From Pseudogemmobacter bohemicus (GTDB lineage: Bacteria > Pseudomonadota > Alphaproteobacteria > Rhodobacterales > Rhodobacteraceae): a DNA stretch of 64,000 nucleotides. The stretch covers positions 1,248,976 through 1,312,975 of the forward strand of contig NZ_QNHG01000002.1 of the NCBI RefSeq assembly GCF_003290025.1, written 5' to 3'. How positions within the stretch are numbered: position 1 is the first letter of the stretch; each line of letters starts with the position of its first letter. The position numbers and the translations under genes were made by a program. The notes under the pieces were generated by a model. That model had not been told where the DNA came from and did not search any database. It worked only from the letters and a program-made list of their open reading frames with translations. Positions 54,170 to 62,131 of this stretch are shown here, in pieces.

Positions 54170-57117
54170 GCCAGAAGAACCGTCTTTCCGGTGGTCAGCT
54201 GAACCGCTCCAAACCGCTGAACTTCACCTTCGATGGTGCCAGCTATCAGGGCTATGAGGGCGACACGCTCGCCTCGGCGCTCCTCGCCAATGGCGTGCGG
54301 CTGATGGGCCGGTCGTTCAAATATCACCGCCCGCGCGGCCCGATTTCCTCGGGCTCGGAAGAGCCGAACGCGATTGTGGAATTGCGGGGGGGCGCGCGGC
54401 AGGAGCCGAACACCCGAGCGACCATCGCCGAGCTGTTCGAGGGTCTGTCGGCGAAAAGCCAGAACCATGTCGGATCGCTGAAATTCGACTTCCTCGCGAT
54501 CAATGACCGGCTGTCCTCGTTCTTCGCGGCGGGGTTCTACTACAAGACCTTCATGTGGCCGAAGGCGTTCTGGGAAAAGCTTTACGAGCCGATGATCCGC
54601 CGCGCCGCCGGCCTCGGCAGCCTCTCGATGCAGGACGACCCGGATCACTACGACAAGGGTTTCCTGCATTGTGACCTGCTGGTGATCGGGGCGGGCCCGT
54701 CAGGTCTGGCGGCGGCGCTGACGGCGGCGCGGTCCGGCGCGCGGGTGATCCTCGCCGATGAGGATTTCACCCCGGGTGGGCGGCTGAACGCTGAGACCTT
54801 TACCCTGGGCGATGCCTCGGGTGCCGACTGGGCGAAAGCAGCGATTGCCGAACTGGCGAGCCTGCCGAATGTCCGCATCCTGACCCGGACCGTGGTGATC
54901 GGTGCGTTCGATCACGGCATCTATGGCGCGCTGGAGCGGGTTTCCGACCATATCGCGACGCCGGCTTCCGGCAAGCCGCGCCAGATCCTTTGGCGGATCT
55001 ACTCGCAGCGTGCCGTGCTGGCTGCAGGCGCGACCGAGCGCCCGATTGCGTTTAAAAACAACGACCGCCCCGGTGTGATGCTGGCCGGTGCGATGCGCGC
55101 CTATGCCAATCGCTGGGCGGCCACGCCGGGCCAGATGGTCGCGGTTTTCACCAATAACGACGATGGTTTGCGCACGGCCTCTGACCTGCTGGCGAAAGGC
55201 GTCAGGGTTGCTGCTGTGATCGACAGCCGCAGTGATGGCCCCGCCTTCCAGGGGGCTGAACATCTGCGCGGCGCGGTGGTGACGGATGCGCTTGGCCGCC
55301 TTGGCCTGTCGTCGATCAAGGTGAAACTGGCCTCCGGCGAGACCCGCCAGATTGCAGCCGAGGCTCTGGGTGTCTCGGGCGGCTGGAACCCGAATGTGCA
55401 TCTGACCTGCCATCAGCGCGGCCTGCCGGTCTGGAACGCAGAGCTCGCGGCCTTTGTCCCTGGCACGCTGCCGGTGGGTATGGTGGTGGCGGGTGCGGCC
55501 AATGGCCAGCTTTCGACCTCAGGCGCGCTGGCCTCCGGCGCGGCAGCAGCGGCCCAGGCGCTTGAAGGTATTGGTATCACTGCGAAATCCGTAGATCTGC
55601 CGCAGGCTGAGGATGCGCCTGTGCGTGTGACCCCGCTCTGGTATGTGCCCCATAAGGGCCGCGCCTGGCTTGACCAGCAAAACGACGTGACGGTGAAAGA
55701 CGTCAAACTGGCGCATCAGGAAGGCTTCCGCTCGGTCGAGCATCTGAAGCGCTACACCACGATGGGCATGGCGACCGATCAGGGCAAGACCTCGAACATC
55801 TCAGGCCTCGCGGTGATGGCCGAGATGACCGGCAAGTCGATCCCCGAGACCGGCACCACGATCTACCGCCCGCCCTATACACCAGTGCCGATTGCGGCCT
55901 TCGCGGGCCGCTCGGCTGGCGCCGATTTCCGCCCGAAACGCCTGACGCCGTCCCACAAATGGGCAAGCGAGCAGGGCGCGGTCTTTGTCGAGGTCGGCAT
56001 GTGGCTGCGCGCCCAATGGCTGCCTCGCGCGGGGGAAACCACCTGGAGGCAATCGGTCGACCGCGAAGTGCTGGCGACGCGCGGCTCGGTCGGCATCTGC
56101 GATGTGACGACGCTCGGCAAGATCGACGTGCAAGGGCCGGATGCGGCAGAGTTCCTGAACCGCATCTATTGCAACCCCTTTGCAAAACTTCCCGTCGGCA
56201 AGGTCCGCTACGGCCTCATGCTGCGCGAAGACGGTATGGCGATGGATGACGGCACGACGGCGCGTCTGGCCGAGGACCACTTTGTCACCACCACCACCAC
56301 CGCGAACGCGGTCGGCGTCTACCGCCATATGGAATTCGCCCGCCAATGCCTATGGCCCGATCTCGACGTCCAGATCATCTCGACCACCGAGGCCTGGGCG
56401 CAATTCTCTGTTGCCGGTCCGAATGCGCGCGCGCTGCTGGAGAAGATCGTCGACCCGGAACATGACATCTCGAACGAGGCCTTCCCCTATATGGGCTGCG
56501 GCGAGATCACGGTCTGCGGCGGGCTTCGCGCGCGCCTCTTCCGGATCTCCTTCTCGGGTGAGCTCGCCTATGAAATCGCGGTACCCACGCGCTACGGCGA
56601 TGGGCTTGTCCGCGCGATGATGGAGGCCGGGCGTGCGTTCAACGCGCTGGTTTACGGCACCGAGGCGCTTGGCGTCATGCGGATCGAGAAGGGCCATGCG
56701 GCGGGGAATGAGCTGAACGGCACCACATCGGCGCTGAACCTTGGCATGGGCGGCATGGTCAACAAGAAGAAGGACTCGATCGGCTCGACGCTTTCGGAAC
56801 GCGAAGGGATGAACCGCGCGGATGCCTATAATCTCGTCGGCTTCCAGCCGGTGGATGCGTCGAAACCCCTGCTTGGCGGTATGCATTTCATCAACCAGGG
56901 TGCGCCGGCCGATGCAAAGAATGACCAGGGCTATATGACCTCGGTGGCGTTCTCGCCAAGCCTTGGCCATTCCATTGGTCTTGGCTATCTGAAAAACGGC
57001 GCCGCCCGCAAAGGCGAGACCCTGCGCGCCGTGAACCCGCTGGCGGGCGAAGAGGTGATGGTCAAAGTCGTCTCCGCCCATTTTGTCGACCCGGAAGGAG
57101 AACGTCTCCGTGGCTGA
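54166..57117 (+). CDS. soxA: Sarcosine oxidase alpha subunit
   Basis: A 983-residue protein of normal length. N-terminal ferredoxin-like part (FTFDGASYQGYEGDTLASAL near 19), NAD-binding loop LVIGAGPSGLAAALTAARSG (about 171), and a C-terminal aminomethyltransferase-like folate domain (from about 610; FSGELAYEIAVPTRYGDGL). The folate domain turns the released one-carbon unit into methylene-THF. Its start overlaps the soxD stop by 4 bp. Confidence 0.96.
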   Translation: MSQKNRLSGGQLNRSKPLNFTFDGASYQGYEGDTLASALLANGVRLMGRSFKYHRPRGPISSGSEEPNAIVELRGGARQEPNTRATIAELFEGLSAKSQNHVGSLKFDFLAINDRLSSFFAAGFYYKTFMWPKAFWEKLYEPMIRRAAGLGSLSMQDDPDHYDKGFLHCDLLVIGAGPSGLAAALTAARSGARVILADEDFTPGGRLNAETFTLGDASGADWAKAAIAELASLPNVRILTRTVVIGAFDHGIYGALERVSDHIATPASGKPRQILWRIYSQRAVLAAGATERPIAFKNNDRPGVMLAGAMRAYANRWAATPGQMVAVFTNNDDGLRTASDLLAKGVRVAAVIDSRSDGPAFQGAEHLRGAVVTDALGRLGLSSIKVKLASGETRQIAAEALGVSGGWNPNVHLTCHQRGLPVWNAELAAFVPGTLPVGMVVAGAANGQLSTSGALASGAAAAAQALEGIGITAKSVDLPQAEDAPVRVTPLWYVPHKGRAWLDQQNDVTVKDVKLAHQEGFRSVEHLKRYTTMGMATDQGKTSNISGLAVMAEMTGKSIPETGTTIYRPPYTPVPIAAFAGRSAGADFRPKRLTPSHKWASEQGAVFVEVGMWLRAQWLPRAGETTWRQSVDREVLATRGSVGICDVTTLGKIDVQGPDAAEFLNRIYCNPFAKLPVGKVRYGLMLREDGMAMDDGTTARLAEDHFVTTTTTANAVGVYRHMEFARQCLWPDLDVQIISTTEAWAQFSVAGPNARALLEKIVDPEHDISNEAFPYMGCGEITVCGGLRARLFRISFSGELAYEIAVPTRYGDGLVRAMMEAGRAFNALVYGTEALGVMRIEKGHAAGNELNGTTSALNLGMGGMVNKKKDSIGSTLSEREGMNRADAYNLVGFQPVDASKPLLGGMHFINQGAPADAKNDQGYMTSVAFSPSLGHSIGLGYLKNGAARKGETLRAVNPLAGEEVMVKVVSAHFVDPEGERLRG

Positions 57118-57682
57118 ACATCGTCTCAAACCGATCACCCAGCTGGGGGGCGATGCGCCCCGCAGGGACAGCTTCCCCGGCCTCACCATCACCGAGCGCA
57201 CCGATACCGCGCTGGCCTCGCTGTCGGCGCGGCAGTCGAAGCCGGCAGAATTCCAGACGGCGGCCAAAGTGTTTTTCGGCTTTGATCTGCCCGGGCCAGC
57301 GCGCAGTGCCTCGGGCGGTGACTATACCGCGATCTGGACCGGGCCCGAGCAGTGGTTCATCGAGGCACCTTTCGCCACGCATGAAGACATTGCGCCGATC
57401 CTGAAACGGGGCTTTGGCGACAGCGCGTCGATCACGGAACAGACCGATGGCTGGGCTGGGTTCGATCTGGAAGGCGAAAGAGCGCTTTCTGTGTTCGAGA
57501 TCCTGTCGAATCTTGATCTGGGCAAATTGCCGACAGGCGGCGCGAGCCGCACCGTGATCGAGCATCTCGGCTGTATCCTCGTCTGCCGCGTCGCCGGGCG
57601 TCATTATACGGTTTACGGGGGGCGCTCTTCGGCCGCTTCGCTGCATCATGCATTGGTGACGGCAGCAAAGTCGGCGCTCTGA
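57110..57682 (+). CDS. soxG: Sarcosine oxidase gamma subunit
   Basis: A 190-residue subunit. It has the SoxG pattern WTGPEQWFIEAP (about 82-93) and DLSRV-type stretch ILSNLDLGKLP with TVIEHLGCILVCR (about 155). Start: GTG at 57110-57112, with AAGGAG upstream and an 8-bp overlap with soxA, gives MAEHRLKPITQLGG; an ATG at 57083 is less likely. Last gene of the operon. Confidence 0.9.
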   Translation: MAEHRLKPITQLGGDAPRRDSFPGLTITERTDTALASLSARQSKPAEFQTAAKVFFGFDLPGPARSASGGDYTAIWTGPEQWFIEAPFATHEDIAPILKRGFGDSASITEQTDGWAGFDLEGERALSVFEILSNLDLGKLPTGGASRTVIEHLGCILVCRVAGRHYTVYGGRSSAASLHHALVTAAKSAL

Positions 57683-57710
57683 GCGGGCCCTGGAGAGGTG
57701 GAAATGTCGG

Positions 57711-57775
57711 AGAGGGGGCGCTGCCCCCTCGCGGCTTTGCCGCTCTCCCCCGGGATATTTAGAGACAGATGAAAA
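57711..57775 (+). repeat. Dispersed GC-hairpin/ATATTT element, copy 7
   Basis: Hairpin AGGGGGCGCTGCCCCCT, a second GCGGCTTTGCCGC, then CCCCCGGGATATTTAGAG and ACAGATGAAAAGG. It lies just after soxG in the same orientation. Confidence 0.85.
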
Positions 57776-57787
57776 GGGGTAAGCTGA

Positions 57788-57817
57788 TTTCATCTGTCTC
57801 TTAAATATCCCCGCCGG
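57788..57817 (-). repeat. Dispersed ATATTT element, copy 8 (inverted to copy 7)
   Basis: On the minus strand: CCGGCGGGGATATTTAAGAG and ACAGATGAAA. It lies 30 bases past the stop of the GlxA-type regulator gene (minus strand), facing copy 7. The two tails can pair to form a long hairpin between the convergent genes. Confidence 0.8.
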
Positions 57818-57847
57818 AGGCTTCCGCAACCAGCCAGGGGCGGGCGG

Positions 57848-58855
57848 TCAGACAGCGGGCAGCGGTGCGTTTTCCTTCACCCGGAACTGATTGGCCTGTT
57901 TGCGGTCCTCTTGCGGGGTGAGGCCGAAAGCCTGTTGGTAATGGCGCACCAGCGGCGTGGTGCTGGCATAGCCCACCGCCAGTGCGATTTCGGTGATCGT
58001 GTCGTTGGAATAAAGCGCCATCTGCCGTGCCTTCTTCAGCCTGAGCAGCCGATAATATTTCAGCGGGCTCTGGCCGGTGGAGCGCTTGAACGACCGGTCG
58101 AACTGGCGCGACGACAGATCCACCGCCTCGGCCACTTCGGCGATCTGGATCGGGTCTTCAATATGTTCGGCAAACAGCCGGATCGCGCGGGCGACCGGGG
58201 CGGGGAGCATATCCTCGGTGCGGTCCGAGCGCAGTGTCGGCGTTTTTTGTTCGACCTCTTCGCCGCGCACAAAAGGGTGCTGGAACCAGCAGGCCACTTC
58301 GGTCATTGCCTCGGGCCCGAGTTGCTCGTCGATCAGCCGCAGCATCAGATCGAAGACCGCCGTAGCGCCTGCCGCCGTCAGCCGGTCGCGGTCTATGGTG
58401 ATCACCTTTTCTGAGGCGATCACGCCGGGGAATTCTGCCTTGAACGCCGCCTCGTAGCACCAGTGCACCGATGTCTTGTGGCCATCCAGCAGGCCCGAAC
58501 GCGCCAGGGGGAAGATGCCGCCGGAAAAGGCGCCGATCCCTGTGCCATGCCGCGCCAGCCGCCGCAGCACCGCGTTCGAGCCGCGGGCATTGGCAAAGCG
58601 CCCCGCAGGACCGGAGAGGATATAGAGCTGATCGAACCCCAGGGCATCGGCCAGCGCCAGATCGGGGTCGAAACCCACCTCGGCCGAAGACACGACCCGG
58701 CTGGCGGTTTCCCCCACCACGCTCCAGCGGAAGGCGCGTTTGCCGGTGATCTCATTCGCCGCGCGCAAGGGCTCGATGGCCGAGGTCAGGCAGGCCATCG
58801 GGAAGCCCGGGAAGATCAGAAAGCCCAGATGCAGGCAGCTTTCATCTTGGTTCAT
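57848..58855 (-). CDS. GlxA family transcriptional regulator (DJ-1/PfpI plus AraC HTH)
   Basis: A 335-residue regulator. The N-terminal DJ-1/PfpI-like sensor domain (FLIFPGFPMACLTSAIEPLR at about 12) is followed by a C-terminal AraC-type DNA-binding domain (IAEVAEAVDLSSRQFDRSFK and ALAVGYASTTPLVRHYQQAF, about 240-310). Relatives of this layout (GbdR, SouR, CdhR in Pseudomonas) control glycine betaine, sarcosine and carnitine use. Its position next to soxBDAG suggests it is the sarcosine activator; this is inference from context. Confidence 0.88.
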   Translation of the reverse strand: MNQDESCLHLGFLIFPGFPMACLTSAIEPLRAANEITGKRAFRWSVVGETASRVVSSAEVGFDPDLALADALGFDQLYILSGPAGRFANARGSNAVLRRLARHGTGIGAFSGGIFPLARSGLLDGHKTSVHWCYEAAFKAEFPGVIASEKVITIDRDRLTAAGATAVFDLMLRLIDEQLGPEAMTEVACWFQHPFVRGEEVEQKTPTLRSDRTEDMLPAPVARAIRLFAEHIEDPIQIAEVAEAVDLSSRQFDRSFKRSTGQSPLKYYRLLRLKKARQMALYSNDTITEIALAVGYASTTPLVRHYQQAFGLTPQEDRKQANQFRVKENAPLPAV

Positions 58856-59000
58856 GTTTCTTATTCTCTCAGGAAACATTTCTCGCTAGGATAGCCATAT
58901 TTTGCTGGGATGATACAAGCACCGTCAGCGGGCGGGCCGGCCGGAAACCCGACGCCGCCCTGCGTGAGTGACGGTAAACAGAGTGACACAGAGGGAATTG

Positions 59001-59663
59001 ATGACCAGCCGACCGAAGAAAGCAGAGCCCGCCAAGCCACTTCGATCCCTCTCCCAGGACCCGCATCGGGTATCCGAGCCGCGTGAGAAAGTGCTGGAGG
59101 TTGCCATCGGTCGCGCCGTGCGCAGCTTCCGGAGGCAAAAGGGGATGACGGTCGCTGATCTCTCGAAACAGACGGGGCTGTCGATCGGCATGGTCTCGAA
59201 GATCGAGAACGGCATCACCTCGCCCTCGCTGACCACGCTGCAGGTGCTGGCCCATGCGCTTTCCGTGCCGCTGACCTCGTTCTTCCGCCGCTATGAGGAA
59301 AACCGCCAGGTCATGCATGTGAAATCCGGCGAGGCGGTGATCATGGAACGCGCCGGCACCCGTGCAGGCCATCAATACAGCCTTTTGGGCCATATCGGCG
59401 AAAACGCATCGGGCGTGATCGTCGAGCCCTATCTGATCACGCTGAACGAGCAATCCGACATCTTCCCGACTTTCCAGCATGACGGGATCGAGCTGCTTTA
59501 CATGCTGGAAGGCGAAGTGGTTTACCGCCATGGCGAGCAGACCTTCCTGATGCAGCCCGGCGACAGCCTGTTTTTCGACGCCGATGCGCCGCATGGGCCA
59601 GAGCAGCTGAACAAACTCCCGGCGCGTTACCTCTCGGTCATTTCCTATCCGCAGGCGAATTGA
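59001..59663 (+). CDS. XRE-cupin transcriptional regulator
   Basis: A 220-residue regulator. Helix-turn-helix MTVADLSKQTGLSIGMVSKI (about 49-68) followed by a C-terminal cupin domain (YMLEGEVVYRHGEQTFLMQP and FFDADAPHGPEQL, about 168-203). Such proteins sense small ligands and repress catabolic genes. The ATG at 59001 follows GGGA; an in-frame ATG at 58968 is possible. It is 9 bp before meaB, so the two may be co-transcribed, and divergent from the GlxA-type gene. Confidence 0.9.
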   Translation: MTSRPKKAEPAKPLRSLSQDPHRVSEPREKVLEVAIGRAVRSFRRQKGMTVADLSKQTGLSIGMVSKIENGITSPSLTTLQVLAHALSVPLTSFFRRYEENRQVMHVKSGEAVIMERAGTRAGHQYSLLGHIGENASGVIVEPYLITLNEQSDIFPTFQHDGIELLYMLEGEVVYRHGEQTFLMQPGDSLFFDADAPHGPEQLNKLPARYLSVISYPQAN

Positions 59664-59672
59664 GACGGGCCG

Positions 59673-60683
59673 ATGGGAGAGGCATTCGGACAGGGGCGGT
59701 CGATGGATATCGGTGCGATGGCTGCGGCGATCTCGTCGGGCGACAGGCGGGCACTGGCGCGGGGGATCACGCTGATCGAAAGCGCGCGGCCCGATCACCG
59801 CGAACAGGCGGTCGAGCTGATATCGGCCCTGCGCGGTGTCGGACGTCAGTCGCTGCGGCTGGGGCTTTCCGGCACGCCCGGGGTGGGAAAATCGACTTTT
59901 ATTGAGGCCTTCGGCATGAAGCTGGCCGATGGCGGCAAGAAGATCGCGGTGCTGGCGGTCGATCCGTCCTCGGCGCGTTCGGGGGGCTCAATCCTTGGCG
60001 ACAAGACCCGGATGGAGCAGCTCTCGCGCCATCCTAATGCCTATATCCGCCCCTCGCCCAGCCAGGCCCATATGGGCGGTGTTGCGCGGCGCACCCGCGA
60101 GGCGGTGGCTTTGTGCGAGGCGGCGGGGTTTGACCTCGTGCTGATCGAGACGGTCGGCGTCGGTCAGTCCGAGACCATGGTGGCCGAGATCTGCGATATC
60201 TTCCTGTTGCTGATGGCCCCGGCGGGCGGTGATGAGCTGCAGGGCGTCAAGCGCGGCATCATGGAAATGGCCGATATGATTCTGGTGAACAAGGCCGATG
60301 GTGATCTGCTGGCCACCGCGACCCGCACCGTGGCTGACTATGCCGGCGCGCTGCGTCTGTTGCGCAAGCGGGTGCAGGATCCCGAGGGCTTTCCTAGGGC
60401 GATGCCGGTTTCCGCCTATAGCGGCTCGGGCCTGGATAAGGCCTGGGAAGAGATAACCCGGCTTGCCGCCTGGCGGCAGGAACAGGGGCACTGGGGGCGC
60501 AGGCGCTCGGATCAGGCGGCGCATTGGTTCGGCGAAGAGGTGCGGTACGGGCTGTTATCGGTGCTGGAGCGTGAACCGGCAAAGGGTATTCTGGCGCGGC
60601 TGGCGGCCCAGGTGGCGACCGGCGAGGCCACGCCCGAGGCTGCCGCGCGGCAGATGCTGACCGCGCTTGGCCGTCAGGCCTGA
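59673..60683 (+). CDS. meaB: Methylmalonyl-CoA mutase-associated GTPase MeaB
   Basis: A 336-residue G3E-type GTPase. P-loop GLSGTPGVGKSTFIE (about 64-78), VDPSSARSGGSILGDKTRM (about 96-114), the base-recognition NKAD (about 209-212). It protects methylmalonyl-CoA mutase or a related B12 mutase and helps load the cofactor. The mutase is not in the window. An alternative start is ATG at 59703. Confidence 0.93.
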   Translation: MGEAFGQGRSMDIGAMAAAISSGDRRALARGITLIESARPDHREQAVELISALRGVGRQSLRLGLSGTPGVGKSTFIEAFGMKLADGGKKIAVLAVDPSSARSGGSILGDKTRMEQLSRHPNAYIRPSPSQAHMGGVARRTREAVALCEAAGFDLVLIETVGVGQSETMVAEICDIFLLLMAPAGGDELQGVKRGIMEMADMILVNKADGDLLATATRTVADYAGALRLLRKRVQDPEGFPRAMPVSAYSGSGLDKAWEEITRLAAWRQEQGHWGRRRSDQAAHWFGEEVRYGLLSVLEREPAKGILARLAAQVATGEATPEAAARQMLTALGRQA

Positions 60684-60720
60684 ATCTGCATTCACCGCCC
60701 CCGCCGGGGTGGTGAATCGC

Positions 60721-60749
60721 TTGACGCCGGAGCGAATTCCCCGTATTTG
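60721..60749 (+). promoter_or_regulatory. Candidate rpmB promoter
   Basis: TTGACG (60721-60726) and TATTTG (60744-60749) with a 17-bp spacer, 112 bp before rpmB. A good housekeeping-type match for a strongly expressed ribosomal gene. Confidence 0.5.
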
Positions 60750-60860
60750 CCCCGGGATCGAATTCGGACAGCGGGGGGATTCCCTCGGGTTTGTCCTTTG
60801 AACATGCAGCGCAAGCTGAGCCAATACAGCGAAAGCTGAACAGACCTGAAGGATACCGCA

Positions 60861-61148
60861 ATGTCGCGCGTTTGCGAACTGACGGGCAAAGGCCCGATGA
60901 CCGGCAACACGGTCAGCCATGCGAATAACAAGAATCGCCGCCGCTTTCTGCCGAACCTGAACGAGGTTTCGCTGGCATCCGACGTGCTGGGCAAGACCTA
61001 CACGCTGCGCATCTCGGCCGCTGCCCTGCGGACCGTGGATCACCGCGGTGGCCTCGATGCCTTCCTGGCCCGTGCCAAGGATGCGGAACTCTCGACCGAT
61101 GCGCTGAAAATCAAGCGCGAGATCGAAAAAGCGCAAGCCGCCGCCTGA
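60861..61148 (+). CDS. rpmB: Large ribosomal subunit protein bL28
   Basis: A 95-residue ribosomal protein with the L28 start [20 protein letters not shown] and basic [12 protein letters not shown]. It is the longer alphaproteobacterial form. It stands alone between its own promoter and terminator, as is common in this group. Confidence 0.98.
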   Translation: MSRVCELTGKGPMTGNTVSHANNKNRRRFLPNLNEVSLASDVLGKTYTLRISAAALRTVDHRGGLDAFLARAKDAELSTDALKIKREIEKAQAAA

Positions 61149-61183
61149 GCCGCCGCCGGCGCCCGGGCGCCGCAATCAGATTG

Positions 61184-61214
61184 AAGCCCCGTCCGGCGCA
61201 CCGGGCGGGGTTTT
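61184..61214 (+). terminator. Rho-independent terminator of rpmB
   Basis: Stem CCCCGTCCGG/CCGGGCGGGG (61187-61196 and 61201-61210; one mismatch) with loop CGCA and a TTTT tail, 38 bases past the stop. Confidence 0.85.
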
Positions 61215-61312
61215 CTGCTGTCGGTCCCGGACCGGATCCTGGCTGAAACGGGCGGGACGGGGCCCCGGCACCAGGAAAGACTGGCGGCCATATGAGGCCA
61301 GCAGGAGCCAGC

Positions 61313-61972
61313 ATGTCCGGACATAAACCGCCTTCGACCCTGAGCCGCGCCCGCCGCCAGCACGGCCTTGCCAGCTATGATCCCGGGGTGATCCGCGATC
61401 TGCTTGACCGCATCCCGCTGGCGCATATCGGCCATCTGATCGACGGTCAGCCGGTGGTGACAGCAACCCTGCAATGGCGGATGGGAGAGCGGATTTACTG
61501 GCACGGCTCCTCTGCCAGCCGGATGATGAAAGCGGCCGCCGGGGCAAAGGTCTGCGTCACAGTGACGGCGGTGGACGGGATGGTGCTGGCGCGGTCCGGG
61601 CTGGAGCATTCGACGCAATACCGTTCGGTCATGGTGTTCGGCGAGGCGGTGGCGCTGCGCGACCCGGGCGAGAAAGAGGCCGCGCTGAAGGCGATGATGG
61701 AGCGGCTGTTCCCCGGTCGCTGGGATGCCCTGCGCCCGATGACGGCGCAGGAACTGAAGGCAACGGCAGTGCTGTCGCTGCCGATTTCCGAGGCCTCGGC
61801 CAAGATCAGCGCCTGTGACCCGACTGACCCGCCCGAGGATGCCACCTGGCCGGTCTGGGCCGGGGTACTGCCGATGCAGATGGTGACCGGCCCGGCGCGG
61901 CCGGCGCCCGATCTGGCGCCCGGACTCGCGGCAGAAGCGCCCGCCTATTTGCGTGATTTCACCTTCGGTTGA
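61313..61972 (+). CDS. Pyridoxamine 5'-phosphate oxidase-like flavin-binding protein
   Basis: A 219-residue split-barrel protein of the Pyridox_ox_2 group. It has IGHLIDGQPVVTATLQWRMG (about 39-58), ERIYWHGSSASRMMKAA (about 59-75) with the flavin-site histidine, and YRSVMVFGEAV (about 103). Members bind FMN, F420 or heme; the substrate is unknown. The ATG at 61313 has AGGAG upstream. Confidence 0.87.
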   Translation: MSGHKPPSTLSRARRQHGLASYDPGVIRDLLDRIPLAHIGHLIDGQPVVTATLQWRMGERIYWHGSSASRMMKAAAGAKVCVTVTAVDGMVLARSGLEHSTQYRSVMVFGEAVALRDPGEKEAALKAMMERLFPGRWDALRPMTAQELKATAVLSLPISEASAKISACDPTDPPEDATWPVWAGVLPMQMVTGPARPAPDLAPGLAAEAPAYLRDFTFG

Positions 61973-62131
61973 GCAGGATCACACCTTCGGCTTATTGACC
62001 TTTCTCCGCCCTGGGTTCCCTATCGCATTATGGGGGGCGGCATGGGATCGCCCCTGTCCAGCGATTCAGGGCGGGAGCGGGACCATATTCATGGCCCCGG
62101 GGGAAACCGCCCCGGCAAGGGAGGAAATGTC

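Noticed and set aside
59673-60683. A complete methylmalonyl-CoA mutase locus around meaB
   Set aside because: No mutase or epimerase gene lies next to meaB in this window.
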